Positions 1 to 12,465 of a stretch of 64,000 bases of DNA are shown piece by piece. This stretch comes from Paracyclopina nana. Taxonomy: Eukaryota; Arthropoda; Copepoda; Cyclopoida; Cyclopettidae. Below the pieces are notes generated by a model. That model did no database searches. It saw nothing but the letters and a program-made list of their open reading frames with translations, and was not told the DNA's origin. The first letter of the stretch is position 1, and each line of letters begins with the position of its first letter. The position numbers and the translations under genes are program-made. The stretch spans positions 15,624,001 to 15,688,000 of the forward strand of contig JAGUCH010000001.1 of NCBI GenBank assembly GCA_019096065.1, written 5' to 3'.

Positions 1-3000
1 ATGGCCGAAGGATTTGCTTTAGTTATGCTGTGTCACATCAGGCAAACTCCTCGAAGATTGGCTTTCTTCATCCTTAAAGAAGTCAAAAGCCTCTTTAAAT
101 CTTTGGGAACTTCAAGGCCTGATGATATGCCAGTACTCGATGCTTTGGACAAGTGCTGTTGTGAGGTAGCTCAACTCTCGACTCATCTGATGCCATTACC
201 AGACAAGCAGACCGTTTTGTCGTCATCGAGCCTAGAGTTTCAGTGGATGGTAGACCGGACTTCTTCTCAGTGGACAGCTGGCTTCAATGACGATGGAGTG
301 GCTAAATCAGGATCCACGCAGCAGCTCTTCAACAGTGATCCATGGTCAGCTTGTCTCATTGACTTTTTACATCCAGATCGGCTTCCTTCGCTGTGTCCTT
401 CAGCCATATTCCAAGCTTGGCCGACAGTTCACACTCGACTCACTCACTTGTTCACAGTGGTAGATCCTGCTCCTGTCACCGACAACAGAGCCTCTCTTTT
501 GAGGCCAGGTACAGCTCCCAAGAAGCCGATGAATGAAAAGGACATTGCCATGCATCTGTGGAAGAACTACGTCATTTTCGCATGCAGAGTTGTGCCAGCA
601 AACCCCAGCCAGTTGTCGGTGATCCGGTGTGTGTCTCCGGACTTGATGCTGAGTTCTAGCCCAGAAAGCTTGATCACTGACCGCTCTCTGGAAAACAAAT
701 CTCCAAGTCCGATGGTTTCTCCAACAGTGCTGTACAAGTTTTTGGTGCCCTTGTTAAGGTGCGAGGTGGTTGACATGAAGGACTCCGTGATCAATGCCCT
801 GGGTAGGATCAACCATCATGCCATCATGGATCTGATGTCAGAACTTGTCGTCTACATCCGCGAAGCAATCGATCGGAAACAAGAGAATATGAGGCGAAGA
901 CGCAGAAGAGATGCTTTAAGATTGGCTTTGGTCCGTGTCCTAGAAATCATGTCAGAGGTGAAGACTTTTAGCAGAACTGCTGCTGTCGTGGATCAGGATA
1001 CTGGATTTTTGGCTGCCACCTTCACTGATTACATCGACGGAGCCAGGATCTACCTGGAAGCTCCGGAGATGGCGGCTGCCACATCTGGAGACTCCATCAA
1101 GGAAATCAAGATCCACTTTGCCACTTTCATTCGGCAGCTCATTGAAAGCTTCAGCTTGGAGCAAAGGAAAAACCTGTTCAAAAAGGAGTTGCGGAAGAAT
1201 CTCTTCTACTTGTTTGCGAATTGGGCTGGCAAGTATGGACATCCCTTTGCTGACTGCAAAAAAGTCACTGCTGATGCAGTCATGTCCGAATTTGAGTACT
1301 CAAGCTTGAGGGCTATGGTGTCAGTGCTCTGCTGCGGAGGCTGTTTTGACGAGGCTGCGATCATGGAGGATGGAAGTCTCTACACTTTTCTAGACCACCT
1401 TCTAGAGAGTCATGATCCAAAAATCTATGAGTTGGCTCAGGAGACCATTGTTTTGGCATTGGAGTTCAACCCAGATGTGTCGATGCTTTTGGATTGGGTC
1501 GTGGACCGTTGCTTTACTGGCAGCAATCAAGTAGCAGATGGCTGTTTCCTAGCCTTGGCCACTATCTTTTCAGCAAGGGAATACCCATGTGATCACTACA
1601 CTGCAATCATCAATGTGACGTTGATGAACACCGGCTGCCCCAGGACCTTGATCCACGAGACGGCTTTGCAGTTGCTCCAGATCTTGGACCACAGGTTCTT
1701 TGGATCTGTGTCTCCTTTGGGAGGTGAAAACGAAGACGAAGGCCAAGAGCGAAGGAGCACCCTTAATGTCCTTCTTTCCACAACTTATTCTCGGTCCCAG
1801 TCCTACTTGTCGCGACAACTTGCCCAACTCCATCCGGAGCTGACTATGCCCATGTTCTCCGAGATTTGCCATCGGCTCCAAACGGCCAGACCGTCCATCA
1901 TCAAATGCCTTCTGTATTACTTACTACCATGGTTGTACAACATGGAACTCGTGGATCCGAACGTCACTTCAGAGTACCAAGATGATAAAAACTCATCTGG
2001 ACGAGGAGGCTGGGGTACTGCTGAGGCCACCGAGATGGTGACAAACAACCTCTTCTATATCACAGTCAAGTTTGGTGATGATCATCCGAAAGAAGTGGAG
2101 GAGCTTTGGCGAGCCATTTGTGCTTGTTGGTCGAAAAACTTGCGGGTTGTCATCAGATATTTGTTCATCGTATCAGTGCTTGGACCTAATGAGCTGATTG
2201 ACTATGCCAAACGAGTCCTGCTGTACCTTGGCCGGTCGCAGCCTGTCAAGACTTTGGAAGAGATGATGAACGAACTGCAGACTGTGGAGACTCTCAATTG
2301 CTCTATAGAAAGGACCGAAACACCCCCTTACTACAGGTTGACTTCTTTGCGAAAGGCGAGTTCAAATTCAGAGGAAAAGGTCCACTTGACATCATCCAGG
2401 CAAGACCTGAGCATTTCCGGCACCATCCATACAAAACGACACTCTCAGGTACAATTTTGGAATGTTTCAGCTTAAGCTTATTATTGCATAATCATTTTAT
2501 TATTGCAGGAGGATCCGCAAAAGGAAATGGCCAAGGAGGCGTCGACAAGAAATGTGGACATGATGGGATCACTGAAGAGTGCTGGTAGCATGGCCAGCTC
2601 TGTCATGGCTGCAGGATTCCAACGAGTTGGGGAGAAGGTCAGAGCTTTATCAGGATCGACAGCTTTAACCAAACACGATCTACACTCGGTCCTGATAGTC
2701 CCAACTACCGATGATCACATTGTCACTCAGAGCAAGGTATTGGGCATTTAATTCTATATTAGAATTTTATTTTCAAAGCTGTGAATCATTCTGTTTAGGC
2801 TGAGAGCAAGGCTGATGAGGCTGGCAAAGGCCAAAAAGGTCACCATCAAATGCAGCATCCTCACCCGCTGCCCATGCCTGAATATGGAGGCTGGTTCGCA
2901 CCTCTTACCGAGTTCCTTCCCGACGCATCACAACCCATCAGTACATTCCACCGATCCAACTTGGCTGCTATTCTCATCACAGATTTGGTGGTTGATGGCC

Positions 3001-6000
3001 TGGACTTGGATTGCCATTCTGTGGACTGGAGTGTCCACATTCCGCTCATGTTGCATATAGTCTTTCTTGGCCTGGACAATTCCAGAGAAATGGTCTTCAA
3101 GCATTGCCAGCAGCTATTGCTGAATTTGCTGATTGTCCTTGGAAAGCATAATGACCACTTGGGGATATCAAAGTAATCAAAATGATATTTTCAAATGTTG
3201 ATGATTTGATCGCATTTTACTTTTTTTCAGGATCCTTCTGAATGCTCAGATTGGACAGAAAAATACTGGGCTCTCCTTGCCTTCGTTGCCAGTCCTCAAG
3301 CATAACTTCACTGAGAAGAAGTATGCTGCCCACGAATCCGACCCTGATTATCAGGAATCTTACAACAATCGTGACTCTGCCTCCAGCGTGTCCGAGGACG
3401 ATGAATCCACAGCTCGAACACCGATCAAAATTACCACGAGTCACCATGATGAGCTGAACATAGAAACTGCAACCGTGGGTGATCTTACCAAAGCCTTGAT
3501 CAATTTTATATCCACCAAAAATGCTCAGCCTTTCTGGCAGTACGAGTACATCACAAAGTCAGTCTGGACCATCAGGAGCTTTGAGCAGATTGACAATTTC
3601 CTCCAGCATGTCCTTCGAGTTTTCGAAATGTCTCTGCCTCATAATGCTCACCTAGCTGAAAGGTAGGAATATTTTCAATATTCCTTTCAAAGCACCACAT
3701 CTTTCTATTTAGGTGGTCACAATTGTCGCTGCAATTGGCGCTGTCCTGTTCATCTAGACATTACGCTGGAAGATCGTTGCAAATCTTCAGGGCCCTCAGA
3801 GTGCCCATTACCACTAGAATGTTGTCTGACATTTTGTCGAGGCTAGTTGAGACCATTGCTGAACAAGGAGATGATATGCAAGGCTACGTCACCGAGTTGT
3901 TCTTAACTTTGGAGGCAGTTGTGGATGCTTTGGATTCAGACTTTAGGCCAATGACGAGGGACATCTTCAAGTCCACGCCCAACTTGAAGGAGGCTGGCAC
4001 GCCCACAGGAGGACGTAAATTGAGTCCAAGGAGCCAGCTTTTGGAGCATCATCATAGGGGAAATAACGATGACCAGTCCAACTCACCTACTCCTGGTCAT
4101 GGCTATCATGTTTCAGCTCCTCCGACGAATCAACTTTCAAGGTTAGCTTTCAAAAACGTGCTCTCAAAGAATGCTGTGCCTGTTTATGCATTTGCTTTCA
4201 GGTATGAGAGGAGCTACTCTTATGGAGTGCAAAGGACCAGATCACCGGTTCCTGCTCATGTTGAGAACGCAGCACTCGATGATGCCAACACAATTCGAGA
4301 GAGAAGCAGTACCGAGTCTGAAGGCAACAAGATGTCTGCTTCCACCACCTTGAACAGCCTCTCGAGGTCAAGATCTGCTCAGTCGCTGAAGGTGCAAGAT
4401 CTGGCTACTCAAGATGACAAAATGTCCATTCTGGTGCAGCTCTTTTGGATTTGCTTGGCGGTCCTGGAGTCCGATTACGAGCATGAATTCCTCCTTGGTC
4501 TTCGACTTCTTGAGAAGATCTTGCAAAAGTTGCCTCTGGATCGTCCGGACGTTCGTGAGAAAGTGGAGAAGATTCAAGTGCAGCTAAAGTGGCCTTCCTT
4601 CCCTGGAGTTCATTCTCTGCTGCTGAAAGGCTGCACGAACCCCAACACCTACGAGGCCACCATTCAAGCCTTGTCCAAGTTTACCACTTTGCTGGACTTT
4701 GCTATCATAGATCCTTCGCAGGACTTGGCCTTCCCCATGAACGTAATAGCCCTTTTGCCCTACATGGTTCAACACTACGAGGATGCCAACGAACTGTGCA
4801 TTAATTCCGCGGAAAATATTGCTCTTGTGTCGTCAGAAAAGAACAAAAAGCTGGAGAACTTGGCCACCGTGATGACCTTGTACAGTCGCAGGACCTTTTC
4901 CAAGGAATCCTTTCAATGGACCAAATGTGTGGTGAAATACTTGCACGACCTTTACTCAAGGTTCTCGTTTAACATGCTGGGATTCCTCGTCGAAGTGCTC
5001 GAAAAGGGCCCCTCCTCGACTCAGGCTCCCATTTTGACCATTATCCATTGCTTGCTACATTACGTCGACATGACTTGTGCTACCCAGACTATCAATGGTG
5101 ACCTCTTGAGGACAGTGGCCAAGTTCGTGGAGTCTGCTCATTGGAAAGAGTCGTTGAAAATCCTCAAGTTGGCAGTGACTCGAAGCTCCACACTGGTGGC
5201 GCCCCCTTCCACAGGGGCCATGTCCTACCATTGGGAGACTACGTCTGCCTCCAACTTTGCTGAGGCTGATGTCTACTTCAAGAAGGAATTGCCTGGACGG
5301 ACTATGGAGTTCACATTTGACCTCTCACAAACACCGGTCATTGGGAGGAAGCAAAGGCCAGCCTCTGCTTATCCAGCCTCGACAGCGTCAAGTGTCTATG
5401 GGTCATATTCGATGGCATCGACAGCCACTGTCACGTCAGCCTTGGCTGCAGCTTCAGAGATGAGTGACAAAGAAAAGGCTGTGTCTACATTGACGAGGGA
5501 AGACCCTGCCTCAACTTTGTCTCCGCGCAGGTCACTTTCCTTGACAAACGCAGACAGTTCGGCATTTTCAGGATGGAAGAGGCCATGGATGAGTCAGGTA
5601 ATTTTACAAATGTGCATAATGGTAAATCGCTGCATTTCGCCTTCTTTTTCAGTCCACTGTGAGAGAGCGATTGGTGACCCTCCTTAACACTTGCGGGCAA
5701 AGAGTGGGATTGCCCAAGAGTCCATCGGTAATTATACCATTTTTTCATAAGACTAGGCATGATCAAAACGGTACTACGGTATTTCGTGTGAAAATCCTCA
5801 TTGCATGAGTAATAAGTATGGCTTCAGTGTGGAACTTCTTCTAATGTTGTTGTTATTCCAATTAGGGCGATGATATCAACGCAAAGGTACTCTTATTTAC
5901 TGTAGTATTTCAAGTGCACCTATATTAACAAAATGCATTGGGACCAATGTTGCTGTTGCTCAATTACTATAAAGCACGTGTATAATTTTTGATGTACTAT

Positions 6001-8197
6001 CAACCATGGCATTTAAAGCTGACCATCAGTGTTACAGTGTTTTGTCTTCTGGTGGTGATTGGGACATTTTTATAAAGCTTGTGTGGGCATTCCTGCTCAG
6101 CTTCAGATTCATTACTTTCTCGATGTCTTTACAGGTCATTTTCAGCCAAACTTCTGAGCTTTTGGAAAGGCAGTCCTCAATGGCCTCGTCAACCGAAGAA
6201 GTGTCTGGAACCAACGATGTTTCCACTGATAGCAAGCAACACGACACCACGGATACTGAGCAAAAATTTGGCATGTACATGCGAGAATTCGATTTCTTGG
6301 AGTATGAGCTTGAAAGTCTGGAGGTAAAAATCGCATGATTATGCTCACCTACTAGATGTTTACGAAATTCTGGCATTTAGGGTGAAAGTGTGGACAATTT
6401 CAATTGGGGTGTCCGGCGCCCCAGCCTCTCGAGGCTAGAGGACGCTGAGGAAACTGGAGAGGCCAGCTCATCCTCAGCCTTGAACAGCTTGTCAGATGTG
6501 ACCCCAGTATTGCCCAAAAGAGACTCCATTCATCCTGGAGCGGCCGAAGAATCCTCGGATGACGAAATGGGATCTGTAATTATGATTCTTCATATTTTTC
6601 AGGTCGTTGCTTCACTTACATGATTTCAGCAAATCTCATCTCACGAGGACAATAGTGGAGCTTCATCGTCAATTTCCACGACCTCTTCAGTAATTTATCC
6701 CCAGAGTTCCATGGAGCCAAGAATATCGTCAACTCCACAATCTGATACTGACTCGTACTTGAACTTTCTACCTTAAATGTGGACTATTTTTACATGTACC
6801 TCCATCATTTCAGGGATGAGGACGATGATGTCAGTGACCATGATTTGACCCCTTGCAATCCCTCCCCAAACATGAGCCAACTCATGGGCTGGGGGATGGG
6901 GCGAATTGCTGACCAGGATGACATTGAAGATGGCTGGCGGAATCACGTGCAGAAAGTTATTGAAGAGGCCAACAACCAATCCATCCTCATGACATTTGTC
7001 AGCTTTGGCAAGCTTTTCGACGAGCTCAAAGCCAAGACTTGCGTCATCACTCAGGACTCTGTGGTCCAGTTGTCTAAGGATAAGATTGTATTCAGTCCTG
7101 AGCTTGTCATGACCATAACTGAGCAGCTGCAGAACCTCACGGACATCTTGAGCGAAGACATTGCATATCCTCATGTGTGGTGTGACCTCGAATCCGGAGG
7201 CAGCAAATTAATGGAGAGGCTCAAGTTCACCATCCTGGAAATCCAGGAGAACCTGGACAACTTCACCGACAAGAAAGATTTTGCCCTCGAGTGTCTGGAT
7301 GCAATCAAGACTCATCAAAAGCTAGTGAGCCTTGGAGAGCAAATGACCGACTACAACATGGACAATGAGCCTCTGGATCTGGTCAAGTGCTTGTACAAGC
7401 TTCACTTTCAGCTGTTGCTCCTTCTCGAGTCCTTCGGCAAGCTCTTGAGACTCATCGCACAGTCCAATGTGGAATTGGCCACGGACAAGTCCAGGGAGCT
7501 GGCTCTGATCCAGACTGAGCTCAGGAAAGCATTCAAGGTTGCTCCCATTGCAGCCGCCAAAGAAGAAGAAGGAGAAAAGCGGCCGGACTTTGCTGTCGTC
7601 GAGGAAATGGAGCTGGATTCCACTGTGGAATCGGGAGTGGAAGATTTAAACCGGATCCGGATAGATGATGTCGTCATGGACGAGGCCAAAGACTCTTCGA
7701 ATGAGAGCTTTGCGGAGACGTTGTCAGCTGACAGCACCAAAGAAGAGACTGGACTTCTACAGCCGAAAGAGTCCGAGCAGAAAATTGTCGACCTCATCAC
7801 TGAATCCAAATGGTCCGAGGCCATTGAGGCATATAAAGTTCACAAATCCTCGTGGCCAGGCACGTTGCCTTTGGCCAACATGGTCGTTGGCAACGCTTCC
7901 AACGAGGATGATGTGAATGCCATGCTTAACCTGTTTTGCGCCCATTTAGCAGAGAAGTCAGCAGGCATTTTTGTCATGACCCTGAGCGACCTCGACATAG
8001 CAGACTCGTGCTCAAGGCTTATGGAGGCCATTCAGCTTCTGAGCCAAACCATCAAGCAGTTGGAGACGTATCATGCCAAAATGAAGGCCAGACCTTCAGC
8101 CCTTGTGGCTGCAATGTCTGTGGTGGCCGAGGTTGTAGACAAGGCTGCAGAGACGGCTGAGGCTGCTGCTGCATTAGGGCAGCAACCGGATTCGTAA
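1..8197 (+). CDS. fry: Furry (FRY) homologue, 3' part of the gene
   Basis: Furry is a very large HEAT/armadillo-like scaffold that works with NDR/Tricornered kinases in cell polarity, dendrite and wing-hair morphogenesis. The window opens inside an exon (the ATG at base 1 is an internal Met). Exons read from frame and GT-AG signals: 1-2448, 2509-2736, 2799-3172, 3231-3662, 3713-4141, 4202-5597, 5653-5727, 5866-5886, 6135-6323, 6381-6575, 6630-6754, 6814-8197. Joined they give about 2431 residues in one frame, so roughly the first third of a ~3000-3500-residue protein is missing. Recognisable Furry stretches include [17 protein letters not shown] at the start, [16 protein letters not shown] near 3540, [11 protein letters not shown] near 6290 and [10 protein letters not shown] near 6400. 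The mid part is Ser-rich and probably disordered. The 21-bp exon 5866-5886 and the 60-bp intron 4142-4201 are discussed as findings. An alternative last exon is possible (8268-8316). Confidence 0.95.
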
Positions 8198-8316
8198 ATT
8201 ATCACGTATATCTGATTATTAGGAATTAAAATGCATCCCATATTTTAATGTTCATTTGTTTTTGTAGCGACCGCCGAGGCCGCGCTGACTTTCGAGAACA
8301 GCAATCGGATTTATGA

Positions 8317-9808
8317 TTTGTATCTGGAAACGATTAACAACACTCAATTACATAGCTCAGGCATAAACAGTTTACATTATGGAAACTTTTACTATGCTTG
8401 AAGAGCACAGTGGGAGTAACTTGCTAATTAGGCTAAATTTATTAGTTAGAAAGTTGAAATATTGGATAAACCAACTTTTTGGTACCTTGAAATTTTAGCT
8501 GATATATATTTTTTAAGTTTTTGAGAACAGTGAGCCTCAGTGTGCTTTCATGACGGAGAACAGATCACTTTTTGAGAGGAAGTTCTAGCTCCAGGGCTAC
8601 TTTTCCCTTTGACTTTTTCAGCTTTTCAAGTGATGCTTTTGCATTTGCAGCAAGTGAAGCTGTCCATTCAGTCGGCAGCTTGCGATCGCTCAGTAATTCC
8701 AAGCTATCGATGTTAGTTGATTCAGCATATTAAGAAATGGTTGAGCCACTCCAAGATTTTATTGTGTGCTATCTGTCAAAAGTTTGATTGATGTCCTTTT
8801 AAAAATAATTTTGCTAAAACGAAATGATTAATCGGAATCCCACATTTATTGCTCGCCTCGTTTTGTTTTCAAGGCTGCTGTATCTAAGGACAAACCGATT
8901 ATAAAATCTATGTAGCAGGAGTAAAAACGTGTGCAAATTTCGTGAGAGAACAAAAGAGGGGTTGCTGGTGAAGCATGAAAAATTACTGCTGTCAAGGCAT
9001 AAAAATCACCGATTCCTTAGATTCCAAAGTTTTTTTTAGTGTGCGCATCGGGCGCTTCTTAATTGCGCGCGCTCCAATATTTAACAACTTTCGCCTCCCA
9101 GTGCAGTGATGATGTTAGAACGCACTCACAATGCAGATTTTGTCCTACATTTTGTTTATTTTTTCTTCCAAGTTGAAAGAAAGGGAAAGAAGAAGCGAAA
9201 AATTCCAATGAAGATGCCGACAACAGCTTAGTAGAGTTGTCAAGGTCTCTCCCAAATTAATTAGCCAATTACTAGAAATCACTCGTCACACATGCTAATT
9301 ACGATATGCGGCCTAACTGGTTGACCTTCAAAAACAAATGATCTTCTCATTTTTTCTAACTAACCACAATTAAGTTTTCAGCGTGAACAATATTAGTTAG
9401 CGGAGTAACCAACCATAAAATGATATTAGACCTAATTTCTACAGAAACATCCTCATAGAAGCGTAAACGTAGATGGCCTGAAAAGACAATTAATGGCGGC
9501 CATAATTGTTCATGCTGCACAATTTGGGGCCAATCTGCCTAATGCGCATCAACTCAAAAACGCTCGGGGATCTTTAGGAAAATACAGCTTTGCCTTCAGC
9601 TATATTATTAATGTCGTAAATCTGTCGGCAAGAAAGAGCTTCTTCTCTTTTGGAGATGGAGATAAAACAAAGCAAGATAAGGCGAGACATGTGTGTGCAT
9701 TCTTTTCAGCACATTTTCCTATTACATCACATATAGCACACTAACATATTGCAATTTATGTACCAGGCAAATATAGTTAAATCCGAGTTCAAACATGCTA
9801 AACATTAA
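8317..9808. other. Noncoding: furry 3' region and intergenic
   Basis: No open frame here looks coding. The segment must hold the furry 3' UTR and the space to the convergent collagen gene. I see no canonical AATAAA on the plus strand close to the furry stop, so the end of its transcript cannot be placed. Confidence 0.6.
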
Positions 9809-9814
9809 TTTATT
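9809..9814 (-). terminator. Polyadenylation signal of the collagen gene
   Basis: TTTATT on the plus strand is AATAAA on the minus strand. It lies about 55 bases beyond the stop codon of the collagen-like gene. Confidence 0.6.
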
Positions 9815-9866
9815 GTCTGCCATAAGTTAAAAAGTGAGCTCATAGGTATGATTTTTAACAACATAG

Positions 9867-12465
9867 TTATTGTTTGAGTGACTCAAAAAAGGCGGGATTG
9901 AGACGATTCCGTTTCCGTCTCAGCTGCTGTTTTTTCTCAGGTTTCTCTTCTATCTCCTCCTCGTCATTTTCAAAAAAGTTCGTGTCCAACCTGGCCTCTG
10001 CCTCGATTTCCTCGATTTTTGCTGATGACTCTGTGGTGGTCGCTTTCCGCGCTTCTTTGTTGTTGTTGTTGTTGTTGCTGTTGTTGTTGTTATTGTTATA
10101 GTTGAAGTGGTTGGTGTAAGGAGTTTGACTGATGGTGTAGGAGAAGGATCCATCCTGGAAGCAGACTGGTTAAATCTCAGCTTGTTAGGACTGAAAGGTG
10201 AATTTGCAAACTACAAATAAGGGTGCTGCATTTTTACAACTGCATGGCCATATACCTGTTTTTGGCTGTCACCAGACCATTGAGTGTTTCTCTTTTTCTG
10301 GTTGTTGGGGTAGAAGGGATCTATCAGGGGAGCAGCCTCTTTCTTAAAACCAGGCTGAATGTTAGGGGGCACAAAATAAGGCTGAGCAGGCTGGCCTCTC
10401 GGTCCAGGATCTCCCTTGGGGCCAGGAATGCCCCTGGGTCCTGCCTGGCCCGGAATACCCTGAAGTCCAGGTGGCCCAACTGGTCCTGACGGTCCAACAC
10501 TTCCAGGTGTGCCATTGTTGCCATTAGGCCCTCTGGGACCTGGAGGTCCAACCTGTCCATCCTTGCCTGCAGGTCCTGGCTCTCCAGGAGGTCCAGCTGG
10601 TCCAACATCGCCTTTCTCACCATGGCGGCCTCTGGGACCTTCAGCGCCGACAGGGCCTTGAGGTCCAGGGATACCCTGGATTCCTGGGTCGCCCTGGGGG
10701 CCGATTTCACCCGGAGGTCCCTGAGGTCCAGGAGGCCCAACAGGGCCCTGCTCTCCTGGTGCGCCATCATTTCCTGGGTAACCCTGAGGTCCGGGGAATC
10801 CGTCGACTCCTGGGAACCCTTGAGGTCCTGGGAGCCCAGGAAGTCCCTGGGGTCCCCTGCACTCGTAAGACTGGCAATACCTGGATTCCGCATAGTCGCC
10901 ATGGCATTCTTTTCCGTAGAATGAAGCAGGCAGCTCGATCACTCTTTGCCTTGACTGCGTGCAAATTTCGCCTCCATGGTGATGGGCAATGAGAGCATCG
11001 GCTATGAGAGGATGATGTGGATCATGGTGGACTGCAATGACGTCACCTTCGGGCTCAGCGAAGCGCCTCCTTCTCTTCCCAGTCACAGTGCACTGGGTCC
11101 AGGGTCCCCAGGCTCCCCAAAGACAGTCAATGGGACAAGGGGCCTCATTACAGGGATGCACCTATTTATAATGCTGTTATTGATCCTGAAGCTCAGAATT
11201 GGGCCACTTACTTGAAGACTGGCACCATAGCATCCATACCCATCAGGGTTGGGAAGGAGAAGCTTGAACCCGTCTCCACAGCTTCTGGTGCAAGGGGTTT
11301 CTATGAAGCATTCAGCCGGGGGAGCTTCATCGTGATGAACAGCGAGAGGGGGATGATGGTGCGCCGCGTGTGGGGTTGGGTGGTGAGCGTGTTGCGTGGG
11401 GTGTGGAGGGGGATGGTGTGGCAGCTGATGCGAGTAATGGTGCGGGGGAGGGGCATGGTACCCATGAACTAAAAAAACTGAATGTAAGTAACAAGTCATT
11501 TTCCGGCTTTTTGCGCCAGCTTTTGGCCACTTTTGAGGTAACCTGTCTAGCTCAGGATAACTTGCAAAATCAGCTTACGGTCTCTGTTTGGCCTTTCTGC
11601 GTTGTCTCCCTCGTCCTCAGAGGCCGCTTTTTTATTGGCATTTTTGGCGGCCACGGCGGCCTCTCTCTTTTGGGCTGACGACTTTTGACTGTAGTAACTA
11701 TTGTAGTTGTTGTCGGTCTCGCCAGAGGCGGCCTCAGTGACCCTAGGTTGGCGTTGCCTGCTTGCGAGGCTGCTCACGGCCTCGTCCTCGAAATGGCCAG
11801 CATCTGAGCTTCGATCTTGAGCTATTTGGCTGGCCAGAATTGGCGCCCACTTGCCAAACTCGTAGTTGCCATTTTTGAGGCCGTCGGAGAGGCTGCCCCT
11901 GCCGACCTCCTGAGGAGGCTGGTCTTGAGACTGAAAAAATATGGATGATCTTTAAAGACAGCAGCAGACTTCTGCCGACAAAGCTGGTGTTGTTGTCCAG
12001 ATTTGTTATTGCACATGGCGACACCAAAAACAGATGCAAAGCAGCAGCCATCTTGAGCTAAGCTCACGCTGAGCAGTCACCAAAAATGTGAGGAGTGCTA
12101 AAATTATTCGACAAGATAATTATCGCGTGTGACCTAAACATTTGACACTTTTCACCCCATTAGGCGAAAACAGAGATTTGAGCTCTACTTATAGATATTT
12201 AGGGTGGACTTTTCCCTTACAATTTGGGATTAGCTGGGTAATGAGGCTGCATAATAAGGCCCTGTTACAAAAGAAGGCCAAATGCTATATTTAAGCTTTT
12301 TTGTTTGGTGAAATGTAAAGTAAGTGGCTTTTGAGCAGGCTATTAAACAATATGAATGACTACTTGAAGGGCTGATTTACATACCTGCACTTTACCCGGT
12401 AAATATAGAACTGCTGACCAAATTGTGGCTTGGAAGCAGGCGGTAAGCAGCCATCTTTGCTTCAT
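9867..12465 (-). CDS. Secreted short collagen with TSP1-like, His-rich and Asn-rich regions
   Basis: Five exons, 12465-12385, 11930-11579, 11468-11212, 11161-10256 and 10154-9867, join in frame to 627 residues. Exon 1 encodes a signal peptide ([16 protein letters not shown]). Next comes a charged, Ala/Lys-rich segment, then a His/Pro-rich stretch near residues 145-190. Two Cys-rich segments follow with TSP1-like motifs ([20 protein letters not shown]), the second carrying another His patch. An uninterrupted Gly-X-Y block of about 52 triplets starts near residue 332 (RGPQGLPG onward). After it come a tail with a poly-Asn run (N6-S-N6), an acidic EEE segment and a basic end. The product should trimerise and act in the extracellular matrix. 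The TSP1-then-collagen order does not match a fibrillar or type IV collagen. I do not recognise a named orthologue. The exon 1 assignment rests on phase and signal-peptide character across a 454-bp intron. Confidence 0.85.

Noticed and set aside
11950..12050. Alternative first exon of the collagen gene ([10 protein letters not shown])
   Set aside because: No donor of the right phase; the exon at 12465-12385 has a signal peptide, a GTATGT donor and joins in frame.
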